From JAPOKJ01 sp031421635 (lineage in GTDB: Bacteria > Pseudomonadota > Gammaproteobacteria > Burkholderiales > Burkholderiaceae_E), in NCBI GenBank assembly GCA_031421635.1, contig JANOPA010000062.1:1-64000 (forward strand): a stretch of 64,000 nt of DNA. Reading direction: 5' to 3'. Positions within the stretch are counted from its first letter, which is position 1, and each line of letters starts with the position of its first letter. Position numbers and translations under genes: made by a program. The notes beneath the pieces were generated by a model that made no database searches, had not been told where the DNA came from, and was given only the letters and a program-made list of their open reading frames with translations. Below, in pieces: positions 1 to 9,189 of the stretch.

Positions 1-3000
1 GTCGCCGCCAGCGACGTCGAGTACCTGGCCGCAGGCCAGACCAAGCTCGAGACCTTTACTTTCAACGTCCTCGACGGACAAGGCGGCTCCGTGTCGCGCA
101 CCGTCAGCGTCACCATCACCGGCACCAACGATGCCCCAGTACTCAGTGCTGCAGCCACTCCGGCCTCCGTCACGGAACTCACCTCAGCCTCGGCACAGAA
201 CCTGGCCGCCATCACCGGTACCTTCGCCGTCAGCGACCTCGATATCGGCGACACCCTGACTGCCTCCGTTGTTGGTAGCCCAACCGTGCTGCTCAACGGC
301 GGTGCCTTCACTCTGCCTGCGGGCGCGACGGCCCTTACTGCGGGTGGAGCGTTTAGTCTTACCGGGGCTACGTCTAATGGCGGGGCCACCACCATCGGCT
401 ACACCTACGATCCCGCCGCGGCCAACCTCGACTTCCTACGCGCCGGTCAGAGCTTGACGGTGACCTATGCAGTTAAAGTCAACGACGGGACGGTCGACTC
501 CGCCACCCAGAACGTCACCTTCACCATCACCGGCACCAACGATGCCCCAGTACTCAGTGCTGCAGCCACTCCGGCCTCCGTCACGGAACTCACCTCAGCC
601 TCGGCACAGAACCTGGCCGCCATCACCGGTACTTTCGCTGTCAGCGACCTCGATATCGGCGACACCCTGACTGCCTCCGTTGTTGGTAGCCCAACCGTGC
701 TGCTCAACGGCGGTGCCTTCACTCTGCCTGTGGGCGCGACAGCCCTCACTGCGGGTGGAGCGTTTAGTCTCACGGGGGCTACGTCTAATGGCGGCGCCAC
801 CACCATCGGCTACACCTACGACCCGGCCGCGGCCAACCTCGACTTCCTACGCGCCGGTCAGAGCCTGACGGTGACCTATGGTGTCAAAGTCAACGACGGC
901 ACGATTGACTCCGCCACTCAGAACGTCACCTTCACCATCACCGGCACCAACGATGCCCCAGTACTCAGTGCCACAGCCACACCGGCCTCTGTCGCTGAGC
1001 TCACTGGAGCCTCGGCCCAGAACCTGGTCGCCATCACCGGTACCTTCGCCGTCAGCGACCTCGATGTCGGCGACACCCTGACCGCCTCCGTTGTTGGTAG
1101 CCCAACCGTGCTGCTCAACGGCGGTGCCTTCACTCTGCCTGCGGGCGCGACGGCCCTCACTGCGGGTGGAGCGTTTAGTCTCACCGGGGCTACGTCTAAT
1201 GGCGGGGCCACCTCTATTGGCTACACCTACGACCCGGCCGCGGCCGACCTCGACTTCCTGAGTGCAGGACAGACGTTAACCGTCACCTATGCTGTCAAGG
1301 TCAACGACGGTACGATTGACTCAAGCACGCAAAACGTTACTTTCACCATCACCGGCACCAACGACGCACCCCTGCTCACTGCCGCAGCATCACCAATTCT
1401 GAACACAATATCAGAAGATGCCGGAGCACCAAGCGGGGTCGTGGGCACACTAATCACTAGTTTAGTGGACTTCAATCCACCCGCCGGAGGCCTTAACAAT
1501 ATTTCCGATGCTGACACGGGCGCACTTGCCGGTATTGCAGTCACCGGCGCCAACACTACACTCGGCACGCTTTGGTATTCCATCAACAATGGCGGGACAT
1601 GGACGCAGATCGGAGCAGTTTCCGACGCATCTGCATTGCTGCTCTCGGCCGATGCAAGTACCCGGGTCTATTTTCAGGGCGGCGCAAACTTCAGCGGTAC
1701 GGTATCGGATGCCTTAACGTTCCGCGCATGGGATCAAACCTCAGGTATCGCAGGAACGAAGGTAAGTGCAGCGAGCACAGGCGGTACTTCGGCCTTCTCA
1801 ACGGCCAACGATACAGTAAGCATTACTGTAACTGCGGTTAACGACAATCCCGTCTCAACAAGCGACAGGCTATTCGTGTCCACCAGCACATTAGCCAAGT
1901 TCTCAGTGAACTCTTTACTCGCAAACGATACCGACATAGATGGTGCCTCGCTGGTAATTACCTCGGTGGGTGGTGCAACGAATATAACTGGACTAACACT
2001 AGACGCCGTCAACGGGACCATAAGCTTTAACAGTGCCAATGCAGCCGGCACAGGCAGCTTCACCTATACCGTATCTGATGGCAACGGCGGTACAGCGACG
2101 TCAACCGTCACGGTAGACGCCCAAGCTGTGAGTAACGGAAACGCAGCGGACACAGTAGACCTCAGCGGACTCGGTGCCTACCAAGCCTCCTACATCGACG
2201 GTCGAGGTGGCGCTGATAACCTCACAGGAGGCGCGGCAGGCGACACCTTTGTAGGCGGCGATGGTGCAGATACCCTCACTGGATCGGCGGGTGATGACCT
2301 CCTAATCGGTAACGACGGCAACGACACGCTAATAGGAGGCGCAGGCAATGACATTTTGCGCGGAGGTATAGGAAGCAACGACAGCATGGACGGCGGCGCA
2401 GGTAACGAAGATCTGCTAGATTTCTCAGACGGTACGGTGGGAATCAGTTTTACGTTATCCCAAGGTGGAACAATTGGCACCCCAAACAACATTGCCAATG
2501 CAACAGGTGGATTGGGCAACAACGATACCTACTTCAACATGGAAGGTGTCATTGGAACCACGCTAGTTGACAACATCACCGGAAGCGCCGGTAATGACAT
2601 CATCCGAGGCGGTGGCGGCAACGACATCCTGAACGGAGCTGGCGGCAACGACCTCATCGACTTCACCGGTGGCGCCGCTGGTCTTAACTTCACCTTAATG
2701 CAAGGCGCAGGCGCCGCATTCAATGCAAGCGCAGCAGGCCTTGGCACGGTGACCTACAGCAATTTCGAAGGCGTCATCGGAACGGCCTTCAACGATACGC
2801 TGACAGGGACGGCCTCGACTGATGAGCTTCGCGGTGGAGCCGGCGCAGATACAATCAATGGTCTGGGGGGAAATGATCGCCTCGTTGGCGGCCTGGGATC
2901 GGACATCATGACGGGCGGCGCAGGACAAGACACTTTCGTCTTTGATACGCCCGCCAATGCCCCGGACTCAATCACAGATTTCAATGCTTCGGGCGTCGCT

Positions 3001-3279
3001 GGCTCGGGCGATTTCCTGGAGTTCTCACTCGCTACCTTTACAAGCCTGACCACCGCCGCTGGAAACACCCTGGCAGCTGGCGAGTTCGGCTCCTCGGCAG
3101 GAAGCGCGGCCGGAGCAACGTTTGGCGCGGGGGTCCATGTGATTTACGATAGCGTAACCGGCAACCTATACTTCGATTCGAACGGAGGAGACTCAGTCGG
3201 ACGCAGCCTCGTCGCAACAATAACCTTGAGCAACCCCGCCGACACCTTCGACTTCAACGACATCAAAGTAGGACTGTGA
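1..3279 (+). CDS. VCBS/RTX-repeat secreted giant adhesin (5' truncated)
   Basis: The reading frame is open from base 1, so the true start lies upstream. What remains is about 1,092 residues. The first part holds three almost identical repeats of 137 residues (VCBS/cadherin-like, each ending in a TNDAP motif). Two more diverged Ig-like domains follow, to about base 2120. From about 2200 to 2420, 2580 to 2660 and 2820 to 2930 there are glycine/aspartate nonapeptides of the RTX calcium-binding type (GGxGNDxL). The last 120 residues contain a GQDTFVFD / SITDFN block typical of type I secretion targets. There is no cysteine-rich or enzymatic domain in view. The two secretion genes directly downstream fit a calcium-stabilised surface adhesin or biofilm protein exported without a signal peptide. 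Ligand unknown. Confidence 0.92.
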   Translation, partial: VAASDVEYLAAGQTKLETFTFNVLDGQGGSVSRTVSVTITGTNDAPVLSAAATPASVTELTSASAQNLAAITGTFAVSDLDIGDTLTASVVGSPTVLLNGGAFTLPAGATALTAGGAFSLTGATSNGGATTIGYTYDPAAANLDFLRAGQSLTVTYAVKVNDGTVDSATQNVTFTITGTNDAPVLSAAATPASVTELTSASAQNLAAITGTFAVSDLDIGDTLTASVVGSPTVLLNGGAFTLPVGATALTAGGAFSLTGATSNGGATTIGYTYDPAAANLDFLRAGQSLTVTYGVKVNDGTIDSATQNVTFTITGTNDAPVLSATATPASVAELTGASAQNLVAITGTFAVSDLDVGDTLTASVVGSPTVLLNGGAFTLPAGATALTAGGAFSLTGATSNGGATSIGYTYDPAAADLDFLSAGQTLTVTYAVKVNDGTIDSSTQNVTFTITGTNDAPLLTAAASPILNTISEDAGAPSGVVGTLITSLVDFNPPAGGLNNISDADTGALAGIAVTGANTTLGTLWYSINNGGTWTQIGAVSDASALLLSADASTRVYFQGGANFSGTVSDALTFRAWDQTSGIAGTKVSAASTGGTSAFSTANDTVSITVTAVNDNPVSTSDRLFVSTSTLAKFSVNSLLANDTDIDGASLVITSVGGATNITGLTLDAVNGTISFNSANAAGTGSFTYTVSDGNGGTATSTVTVDAQAVSNGNAADTVDLSGLGAYQASYIDGRGGADNLTGGAAGDTFVGGDGADTLTGSAGDDLLIGNDGNDTLIGGAGNDILRGGIGSNDSMDGGAGNEDLLDFSDGTVGISFTLSQGGTIGTPNNIANATGGLGNNDTYFNMEGVIGTTLVDNITGSAGNDIIRGGGGNDILNGAGGNDLIDFTGGAAGLNFTLMQGAGAAFNASAAGLGTVTYSNFEGVIGTAFNDTLTGTASTDELRGGAGADTINGLGGNDRLVGGLGSDIMTGGAGQDTFVFDTPANAPDSITDFNASGVAGSGDFLEFSLATFTSLTTAAGNTLAAGEFGSSAGSAAGATFGAGVHVIYDSVTGNLYFDSNGGDSVGRSLVATITLSNPADTFDFNDIKVGL
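112..1344 (+). repeat. Three tandem 411-bp coding repeats
   Basis: The sequence beginning ACCATCACCGGCACC recurs at 112, 523 and 934, exactly 411 bp apart, and the motif appears once more at 1345 where the repeat degenerates. Each unit encodes 137 residues in frame. The units differ at only scattered positions, for example Ala to Val in LPAGAT/LPVGAT, which points to recent duplication or gene conversion. More copies probably lie upstream of the window. Confidence 0.95.
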
Positions 3280-3284
3280 CAGAC

Positions 3285-3313
3285 TACCGCCCACCCCACC
3301 GGGTAGGGCGGTA
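3285..3313 (+). terminator. GC-rich hairpin between adhesin and its transporter
   Basis: TACCGCCC-ACCC (3285-3296) pairs with GGGT-A-GGGCGGTA (3301-3313), a 12-bp stem with one bulged A and the loop CACC. It begins 6 bp after the adhesin stop codon. No run of T follows, so it is more likely an attenuator or mRNA-stabilising hairpin than a full terminator. It would let the adhesin message outnumber the transporter message. Confidence 0.6.
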
Positions 3314-3343
3314 TCATCAACCGGATAGAATCCCCCTATCCAC

Positions 3344-5560
3344 ATGAAACCCCTCCTAGTCCTCCTAAGACGCCCTCTACTCTACGTAGCGGGCCTGTCT
3401 TTCTTCGTCAACCTGCTCATGCTCGTACCCGCGCTGTTCATGCTGCAGGTCTTCGACCGGGTCTTGACCAGCCAAAGCGAAGACACTTTGTTGATGTTGA
3501 CGCTCGGTGTGGGCGTGGCCTTGTTCCTCCTCCTTTGCCTGGATTACCTGCGCAGCCGCATGCAAGGCCTGGCCGGCAATGTGGTGGGGGAGGCTTTGTC
3601 GCCCGCTATCGCACGTATTACAATTGCTGAAGGCGCTCGCCGGTTCGGGCGTGCGCCGCAGGAGGGGTTGCGCGACATTTCAACGCTGCGTAGTTTGTTT
3701 TCGTCGCAGGGCCTGCTGGCCATGTTCGATGCGCCCTGGGTGATCGTCTATGTGGGAGTGATTGCCCTCGCGCACCCTTTACTAGGTCTTGGCGCGGCGA
3801 TTGCGGCCTTGGTCATGCTGGCCTTGGCGCTAGTTAATGATTTCATCACGCGACGCGACATCGAGTCACTTCAGAGGGCCGCGGCGGGCGCTTCGCGCTA
3901 TCTGGAGGCTTCGTTACAAAACGCCGAGGTCGCTCAGGCGCTCGGCATGACCGACGCCTTGTTGGCGCGCTGGCGCTCGAAGAATGCCGAGGCTACAGCG
4001 TTGCAACGTCCAACCGCGAGCAAATCGGTCATGATGGCAGCGATCACACGCACGGTACGCCAAGCCGTGCAGGTCCTGATGCTTGGGCTGGGTGCTTGGC
4101 TGGTGATCAAGGGCGAAGCTACTGCCGGTGTCATGATCGCGACCACGACTTTGTTGGGACGCGCTCTGGCGCCGGTTGAGCAGGTCATCGGCAGTTGGCG
4201 CGTACTTGCCGAGGGCCGCGCCGCTTATGGTCGCTTGGGCCGCATGCTGGACCTTGCCGATGCGGTACCGATGCATATGGCCCTGCCTGCGCCGTCCGGT
4301 CGCCTGTCAGCGCAAGGTTTGGTATACCGCGCGCCGCAGGGCGATCAGGTGATTCTGGGCGGAATTTCTTTTTCGCTCGCGGCAGGCGAAGTCATGGCCG
4401 TGGTTGGCCCCAGCGCGGCGGGCAAGAGCACCCTGATACGCATTTTGACTGGCGTGTGGAAACCCAATGCGGGCGTGGTCCGGCTAGATGAAGCAGATAT
4501 CAATCAATGGCCAAGAGCCGAGCTTGGTCCGCATATGGGCTATGTCCCGCAGGACGTGGAGCTTTTCCCTGGGACCGTCGGTGAAAACATCGCGCGGCTC
4601 GGCATGGTCGACCCCGCCAAAGTGGTGCTCGCCGCGCGACGCGCTCATGTACACGAAATGATTCTAGGCCTCGCCAATGGTTACGACACGATGATTGATC
4701 CTGGCAGCGCCATGTTGTCACCCGGCCAGCGTCAGCGTATTGCCATGGCCCGCGCACTTTATGGCGACCCTAAGTTGCTGCTACTCGATGAGCCGAATTC
4801 CAATCTTGACGGTGCCGGTGAGCAAGCTTTGGCGGCGAGCTTGGCCGAGCTGCGCGGCAAAGTCACGGTCATTGTGGTCACCCATCGCTCAACCTTGATT
4901 CAGCATGTCGACAAGATGCTCGTGCTTGAAGGCGGACGTGCCCAGCACTACGGACCGACGGCAGAAGTTATGCGGGCCTTGCAGCCGCAGGCGGCAGTGG
5001 CGGGTCCAGGCAAAAATAGCGCGGCGAACGATTCAACGCACAGCGCACCCGTCAATGCTCCTGTTAATGCTCCTGTTAATGCTCCTGTCAACTCGTCTAA
5101 CAGCACACCCAATAACAAACCAGACCGTACGTCCTTCATACCGCAAAACAGCCCACCGACCAGCCTGCCAAGCAGCAGGTATGCAACGCCGCTAACACAG
5201 GGTCAAGGGATACCCAACTCTCTCGCGTCTGGAGCCACCTTCGGTGCGGTCAAAGTTCAGCCCAAGGTCCAAATACCGGCAAAGCTTCCCCTGCAAGTGC
5301 AGATGCAGGCCCAAATGCAAGCCCACGCCGAAGCGCAGGCAGCATCCGCTCAAGCGGTCTCGAATAAGCCAGCGCTAGCTCAGGCGCCTACAAATCAATC
5401 AACTTCAGCCCAAGCACTTCAAAATTCAACTCCGGGCAGGCCCGTACCGCTCACTCAAACCCCTCTGGCCCAGCCAACCCCGCAACCCACGCGTGCCCAA
5501 GTCGTGAACATGGCCGAAGCGGCGCAGCGCGCCGCCAACAACCGCGGCGGGAACCCATGA
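3344..5560 (+). CDS. Type I secretion ABC transporter (PrtD family) with long disordered tail
   Basis: Inner-membrane ATPase/permease of a type I secretion system. Residues 1-300 form the transmembrane domain, with hydrophobic segments near 12-38, 50-66, 130-165 and 240-275. The ATPase domain has Walker A GPSAAGKST at 355-363, signature LSPGQ at 458-462 and Walker B LLLLDEP with Asp482/Glu483. Normal family members of the PrtD/LapB kind end at about 570-720 residues including other N-terminal domains. Here the ATPase ends near 555 and is followed by roughly 180 residues rich in Pro, Gln, Ala and Asn, including a short NAPV repeat. No N-terminal peptidase C39 domain is present. The gene overlaps the next by ATGA. 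The adhesin ending at 3279 is the obvious substrate. The outer-membrane TolC partner is not in the window. Confidence 0.93.
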   Translation: MKPLLVLLRRPLLYVAGLSFFVNLLMLVPALFMLQVFDRVLTSQSEDTLLMLTLGVGVALFLLLCLDYLRSRMQGLAGNVVGEALSPAIARITIAEGARRFGRAPQEGLRDISTLRSLFSSQGLLAMFDAPWVIVYVGVIALAHPLLGLGAAIAALVMLALALVNDFITRRDIESLQRAAAGASRYLEASLQNAEVAQALGMTDALLARWRSKNAEATALQRPTASKSVMMAAITRTVRQAVQVLMLGLGAWLVIKGEATAGVMIATTTLLGRALAPVEQVIGSWRVLAEGRAAYGRLGRMLDLADAVPMHMALPAPSGRLSAQGLVYRAPQGDQVILGGISFSLAAGEVMAVVGPSAAGKSTLIRILTGVWKPNAGVVRLDEADINQWPRAELGPHMGYVPQDVELFPGTVGENIARLGMVDPAKVVLAARRAHVHEMILGLANGYDTMIDPGSAMLSPGQRQRIAMARALYGDPKLLLLDEPNSNLDGAGEQALAASLAELRGKVTVIVVTHRSTLIQHVDKMLVLEGGRAQHYGPTAEVMRALQPQAAVAGPGKNSAANDSTHSAPVNAPVNAPVNAPVNSSNSTPNNKPDRTSFIPQNSPPTSLPSSRYATPLTQGQGIPNSLASGATFGAVKVQPKVQIPAKLPLQVQMQAQMQAHAEAQAASAQAVSNKPALAQAPTNQSTSAQALQNSTPGRPVPLTQTPLAQPTPQPTRAQVVNMAEAAQRAANNRGGNP
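5054..5089 (+). repeat. 12-bp tandem repeat (Asn-Ala-Pro-Val) in transporter tail
   Basis: Three consecutive units of AATGCTCCTGTT (the last ends in C) encode repeated NAPV in the disordered tail of the secretion ATPase. Changes of copy number would stay in frame. Confidence 0.85.
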
Positions 5561-6924
5561 ACCAAGTAGTGCATACACAGTCACATGCGATTGCGATGCC
5601 CATGCCCAATCCGGCCTTGGCTCCTTTGCGAGAAGAGATGTCCGAGGTTCGGCGACTTGCGCGCATCGCCTTACTAGTCTTGCTATTCGGACTCGCGCCC
5701 GTACTCGCCTGGTTGGCCTTTGCACCACTGTCATCTGCGGTGGTCGCCAGTGCATTCGTCAAGGTCGATCTTGATCGACGCCCGGTGCAACATGCTGAAG
5801 GCGGCACTGTCCGCGAAGTACTGGTCCGAGACGGACAGCGTGTCAACCAGGGCGATCCTATACTGGTGCTGGGCGATGTTTCCGTGGACGCGGATCAAAA
5901 CCGCCTGAGCTACCGCTTTAATGTCGAGCGTGCCTCGATCGCTCGTCTTGAGGCCGAGCAAACCTTGGCGGTGAGTGTCAAATGGCCGGCAGATCTTCAA
6001 TTGGCAAGCAATAAAGATTCTCGACTCAAGGAACAGATCGAGAAGGAAAAAGCCCTTTTCTCGGCGCGACGCGAGGCCTTGCTCGGCCAGAGCGCACTGC
6101 TACGTTCACAACGCGACAAGATTGCACAAGAAAGAGAATCCCTAAAATTACAAATCGTTCAGGCTTCTGAATCGCTCAGGCACCAAAAGATCGAGCTTGA
6201 AAATAATCGCCGCTTGCAAGGCGAAGGCTTTATTTCCGCAACCCGCATCGCGCAGCTTGAAGCCACAGTAGCAGACTACGGCGTCAAGTTAGAGGAGCGG
6301 CGCGGTGAGTTGGCCAAATCAGAGCAACGCATGTTCGACATGGACCTGCGCATCAAATCACTGGAAGGCGACTATCGCCAGCAAGCCAGCGATAAGCTCA
6401 AGGAAACTAACGGACGACTGTCGGAGATCCAGCAAGAGCTTCGAAAATCCAGTGATGCCTCAAAACGCCAGGTGATTCTCGCTCCAGCCTCAGGCGATGT
6501 GATGAATTTAAAGTTCACTTCACCGGGATCGATGGTGTCGCCCCGCGAGCCGATTGCCGACATTGTCCCCTCCAACCCAAGGTTACTGGTTGAAGCACAC
6601 ATCCGTACCGAAGATGTGAGTCGCGTGGTTCAGGGTCAGCCCGCCAAAATCCGATTCACGGCATTTCGCTATCGCACGACAGGCCTCGTGGATGGCAAAG
6701 TCTTCTACGTCTCGCCGGACCGCCTGCTCGATCGCGCCACCAACCAACCCTATTACGTGGCCATGGTGGAAGCCGATGCCGCCTCGCTTGCACAAGCGAG
6801 CGACGTTAAAGTACAGGCCGGTATGCCTGCCGAGGTGTATATCCAAGGGGAGAAGCGCACACCGCTTCAGTACCTCATTGAGCCAGTCACCCAGGTATTG
6901 AGGCGCGCCGGACGCGAGCGCTAG
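5557..6924 (+). CDS. HlyD-family membrane fusion protein of type I secretion
   Basis: Periplasmic adaptor that joins the ABC transporter to an outer-membrane channel. A single membrane segment lies at about residues 30-55 after a short cytoplasmic head. A biotinyl-lipoyl-like half-domain follows (HAEGGTVREVLVRDGQRV), then a long coiled coil from about 125 to 305 rich in Glu/Lys/Gln, then the second lipoyl half and a beta-barrel domain (APASGDVMNLKFTSPGSMV to the C-terminus). The length of 455 residues is normal for the PrtE/HlyD group. The start codon overlaps the stop of the ABC transporter gene, so the two are translationally coupled. Confidence 0.94.
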   Translation: MNQVVHTQSHAIAMPMPNPALAPLREEMSEVRRLARIALLVLLFGLAPVLAWLAFAPLSSAVVASAFVKVDLDRRPVQHAEGGTVREVLVRDGQRVNQGDPILVLGDVSVDADQNRLSYRFNVERASIARLEAEQTLAVSVKWPADLQLASNKDSRLKEQIEKEKALFSARREALLGQSALLRSQRDKIAQERESLKLQIVQASESLRHQKIELENNRRLQGEGFISATRIAQLEATVADYGVKLEERRGELAKSEQRMFDMDLRIKSLEGDYRQQASDKLKETNGRLSEIQQELRKSSDASKRQVILAPASGDVMNLKFTSPGSMVSPREPIADIVPSNPRLLVEAHIRTEDVSRVVQGQPAKIRFTAFRYRTTGLVDGKVFYVSPDRLLDRATNQPYYVAMVEADAASLAQASDVKVQAGMPAEVYIQGEKRTPLQYLIEPVTQVLRRAGRER

Positions 6925-6992
6925 TCCGACATCATTTCGTCGCGAGGCGCGATCTGGACTACTACGCTTTGGGAGACGGGCCGAACCATTCC

Positions 6993-7065
6993 GAACTCTG
7001 GACAGTTGGTTGCTTTCTGACAACGTCGTGACGCCGGGAAGCCCTCTAAATTCGAACCAGAGTTC
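6993..7065. repeat. 9-bp inverted repeat in intergenic gap
   Basis: GAACTCTGG (6993-7001) and CCAGAGTTC (7057-7065) are perfect inverted copies 55 bp apart, in the 243-bp gap between the secretion operon and the dehydrogenase lipoprotein. Nothing else is recognisable in the gap. It may be chance or part of a weak termination structure. Confidence 0.35.
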
Positions 7066-7167
7066 CAGCCAATCTCCCTTTAAAGAGCAGGCTGACTTTC
7101 TGTATGGTTCAATACCCGCCTGCTCGCCTTAAAAACATCAGAGCGTGGGCATTTACCTGGAGACCCT

Positions 7168-8445
7168 ATGACTACCCTAAGACTAGATAACCTACGATTA
7201 GCGACGCCCATTATTGCCGCGGCAAGCATGCTTTTTGTGGTGGGCTGCGCGCAGATGAAGCCTAGTGCGCCAGTTGCTGCTGCACCGGCCGCACCCGCTG
7301 TCAAACAAGCTTGGCAACAAGGCCAAACTGGAGAAATGGAGAGTTCGCCCCTGGCCCCCGTCGCCGGTAAAAACACCGTGACGGCAGCGGCCGATATTCC
7401 GCTTTCAAAAATGAACCTGCCTCCAGGCTTTAAAGCCGAGATTTGGGCAACGGGCATCCCCGGTGGACGTGCCATGGTCAAAGGCGACAACGGCAAAATC
7501 TATGTCGGTACGCGTGGCCTTGGCCGAGTATATGAAGTCAGCGATGTGGCTGGCACTCGAAGCGCAAGGGTCGTTGTGGATAAATTGGTCCAGCCAGCCG
7601 GTGTTGAGTTCCGTAACGGCTCGCTCTATGTCATGGCAATCGACAAAGTCTTGCGTTTTGACGGCATCGATAAAAACCCAAATGTCGCGCCTGTTGATAT
7701 GACGGCTGCCTTCAATCTTCCTAAAGAACAACATCACAACTGGAAATACATCCGCTTCGGACCAGACGGTAAGTTGTACGTGCCCTTCGGCGCACCCTGC
7801 AATATTTGCGAGCCACCTACCGCCGGTGGACAACCGACCGAATATGCTCAAATCCGTCGCTACAACCCAGACGGCTCAGGCATGGAAGTATTGGCACGTG
7901 GCGTGCGTAACACCGTGGGCTTTGACTTCCATCCAACCACCAACCAACTTTGGTTTACCAACCACGGTCGCGATTGGCTGGGCGATAACACACCCGATGA
8001 CACTTTCAATGTTTTGGCGGCGAATGGCTCCAACTTTGGCTTCCCTTACTGTCACATGGGTACGTTGCCCGACCGTGATATCAAGAAGGACAATGCTTGT
8101 GCGGGCGTGACCAAACCTGTCGCATTAATGGGCCCTCACGTGTCCACAATGGGTGTTCATTTCTACACCGGCAAGATGTTCCCGGCCGCCTATCAAAACG
8201 CGGCTTTTGTGGCACGTAAAGGCTCGTGGAATCGCAACCAAAAGAGCGGTTACGATGTGGTGATGGTGAGAGCCAATCCTGATGGCAGCAATGCACAGGT
8301 CACGCCTTTTATCACTGGCTTTATGGACCCAAGCAATAACAGCTTCTGGGGCCGCCCAGCGTATATGCTGCAAATGCCTGATGGCTCATTACTTCTCTCC
8401 GACGAGCAGTTAGGCGCTATCTATCGCATTAGCTACGCAGGTTAA
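7168..8445 (+). CDS. Lipoprotein sugar dehydrogenase, PQQ-dependent sorbosone-type beta-propeller
   Basis: The N-terminus is a lipoprotein signal ending in VVGC, which places the lipidated Cys at 27. The rest is a six-bladed beta-propeller of the soluble glucose/sorbosone dehydrogenase family, with the characteristic segments GFKAEIWATG, ARGVRNTVGFDFHP, LWFTNHGRDW and a C-terminal LLLSDEQLGAIYRI. Known members oxidise aldoses or sorbosone with PQQ in the periplasm. The specific sugar cannot be read from the sequence. A GGAG element precedes the ATG. The next gene, 3 bp downstream, is a di-haem cytochrome c, the likely electron acceptor. Confidence 0.85.
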   Translation: MTTLRLDNLRLATPIIAAASMLFVVGCAQMKPSAPVAAAPAAPAVKQAWQQGQTGEMESSPLAPVAGKNTVTAAADIPLSKMNLPPGFKAEIWATGIPGGRAMVKGDNGKIYVGTRGLGRVYEVSDVAGTRSARVVVDKLVQPAGVEFRNGSLYVMAIDKVLRFDGIDKNPNVAPVDMTAAFNLPKEQHHNWKYIRFGPDGKLYVPFGAPCNICEPPTAGGQPTEYAQIRRYNPDGSGMEVLARGVRNTVGFDFHPTTNQLWFTNHGRDWLGDNTPDDTFNVLAANGSNFGFPYCHMGTLPDRDIKKDNACAGVTKPVALMGPHVSTMGVHFYTGKMFPAAYQNAAFVARKGSWNRNQKSGYDVVMVRANPDGSNAQVTPFITGFMDPSNNSFWGRPAYMLQMPDGSLLLSDEQLGAIYRISYAG

Positions 8446-8448
8446 TGC

Positions 8449-9090
8449 ATGACGCAGGCTAATTTGCCCCTCGCAAAACTGCTTGCGCGAGCAGCGCTTG
8501 AGTCCGGTCGATGGACGACCCGGGCTCTTGCGCACGCTTGCCTTGCGTTCGGCCTGGCCGCGGGCGTGGCCAGTGTGCAAGCGCAGTCGCACCCGTTGAT
8601 GCCTTTGTGTGGAGCATGCCACGGCGCGGACGGAAACTCGTCCATGCCAGGTACGCCTTCATTAGCCGGACAACCCAAGCTCTTTATCGAAAACCAGCTT
8701 GTGGTCATTCGTGAAGGCTTGCGAGAAATCCCTGCGATGAAAGGCATGCTCGATAAAGTTAAAGACGAAGACTTTACTGCGCTCGCAAAAATCTATTCCG
8801 AACTCCCCGCCAAGCCCAGTACCTCAGCACTGGACGAAGCTAAAGCCAAGCGCGGCGCAGATCTTGCGAAGCAAGGCCTTTGCGGTAACTGCCATCTTCC
8901 AGACTATTCGGGTCGTGAGCAAATGCCACGCCTAGCCGCTCAACGGGAAGATTTTCTATTCGCCAACATGAAGCAATTTCGTGACGGCACCACGACAGGA
9001 AGAGACACCATGATGGCCTCAGTTCTACGTGGCTTGAGCGATGCGCAACTAGGCGACTTAGCGCACTTCTTTTCCACGCGCGGCCGATAG
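8449..9090 (+). CDS. Di-haem cytochrome c (c4-like)
   Basis: Two CxxCH haem-binding motifs are present: CGACH at residues 54-58 and CGNCH at 145-149. Methionines in the two halves (KGMLDK, REQMPRLAAQ and DTMMASVLRGLSD) can serve as axial ligands. This duplicated arrangement is that of cytochrome c4-like periplasmic electron carriers. The N-terminus has a hydrophobic stretch (about 24-45) ending in VQAQ, consistent with an exported protein, although it is preceded by about 23 extra residues; a later start is possible. The gene follows the dehydrogenase by 3 bp and is closed by a terminator at 9157-9184. Confidence 0.88.
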   Translation: MTQANLPLAKLLARAALESGRWTTRALAHACLAFGLAAGVASVQAQSHPLMPLCGACHGADGNSSMPGTPSLAGQPKLFIENQLVVIREGLREIPAMKGMLDKVKDEDFTALAKIYSELPAKPSTSALDEAKAKRGADLAKQGLCGNCHLPDYSGREQMPRLAAQREDFLFANMKQFRDGTTTGRDTMMASVLRGLSDAQLGDLAHFFSTRGR

Positions 9091-9156
9091 TTCTAGTTTA
9101 GAGCGAGATCAGGCCAAAGAGGCTCTCTGCCCCGCGGCTGTCCGCCAGGCCTGCTA

Positions 9157-9184
9157 GGAGCGCCCAGATAGGTGCTCCCCTTTT
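9157..9184 (+). terminator. Intrinsic terminator after cytochrome c gene
   Basis: GGAGCGCC (9157-9164), loop CAGATA, GGTGCTCC (9171-9178; one G-T pair), then CCTTTT. This is a well-formed rho-independent terminator 67 bp after the cytochrome stop codon. Confidence 0.8.
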
Positions 9185-9189
9185 CCCCA

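Noticed and set aside
112..1344. Direct repeats as a CRISPR array
   Set aside because: The unit is 411 bp, codes for protein in frame without spacers, and has no cas genes nearby.
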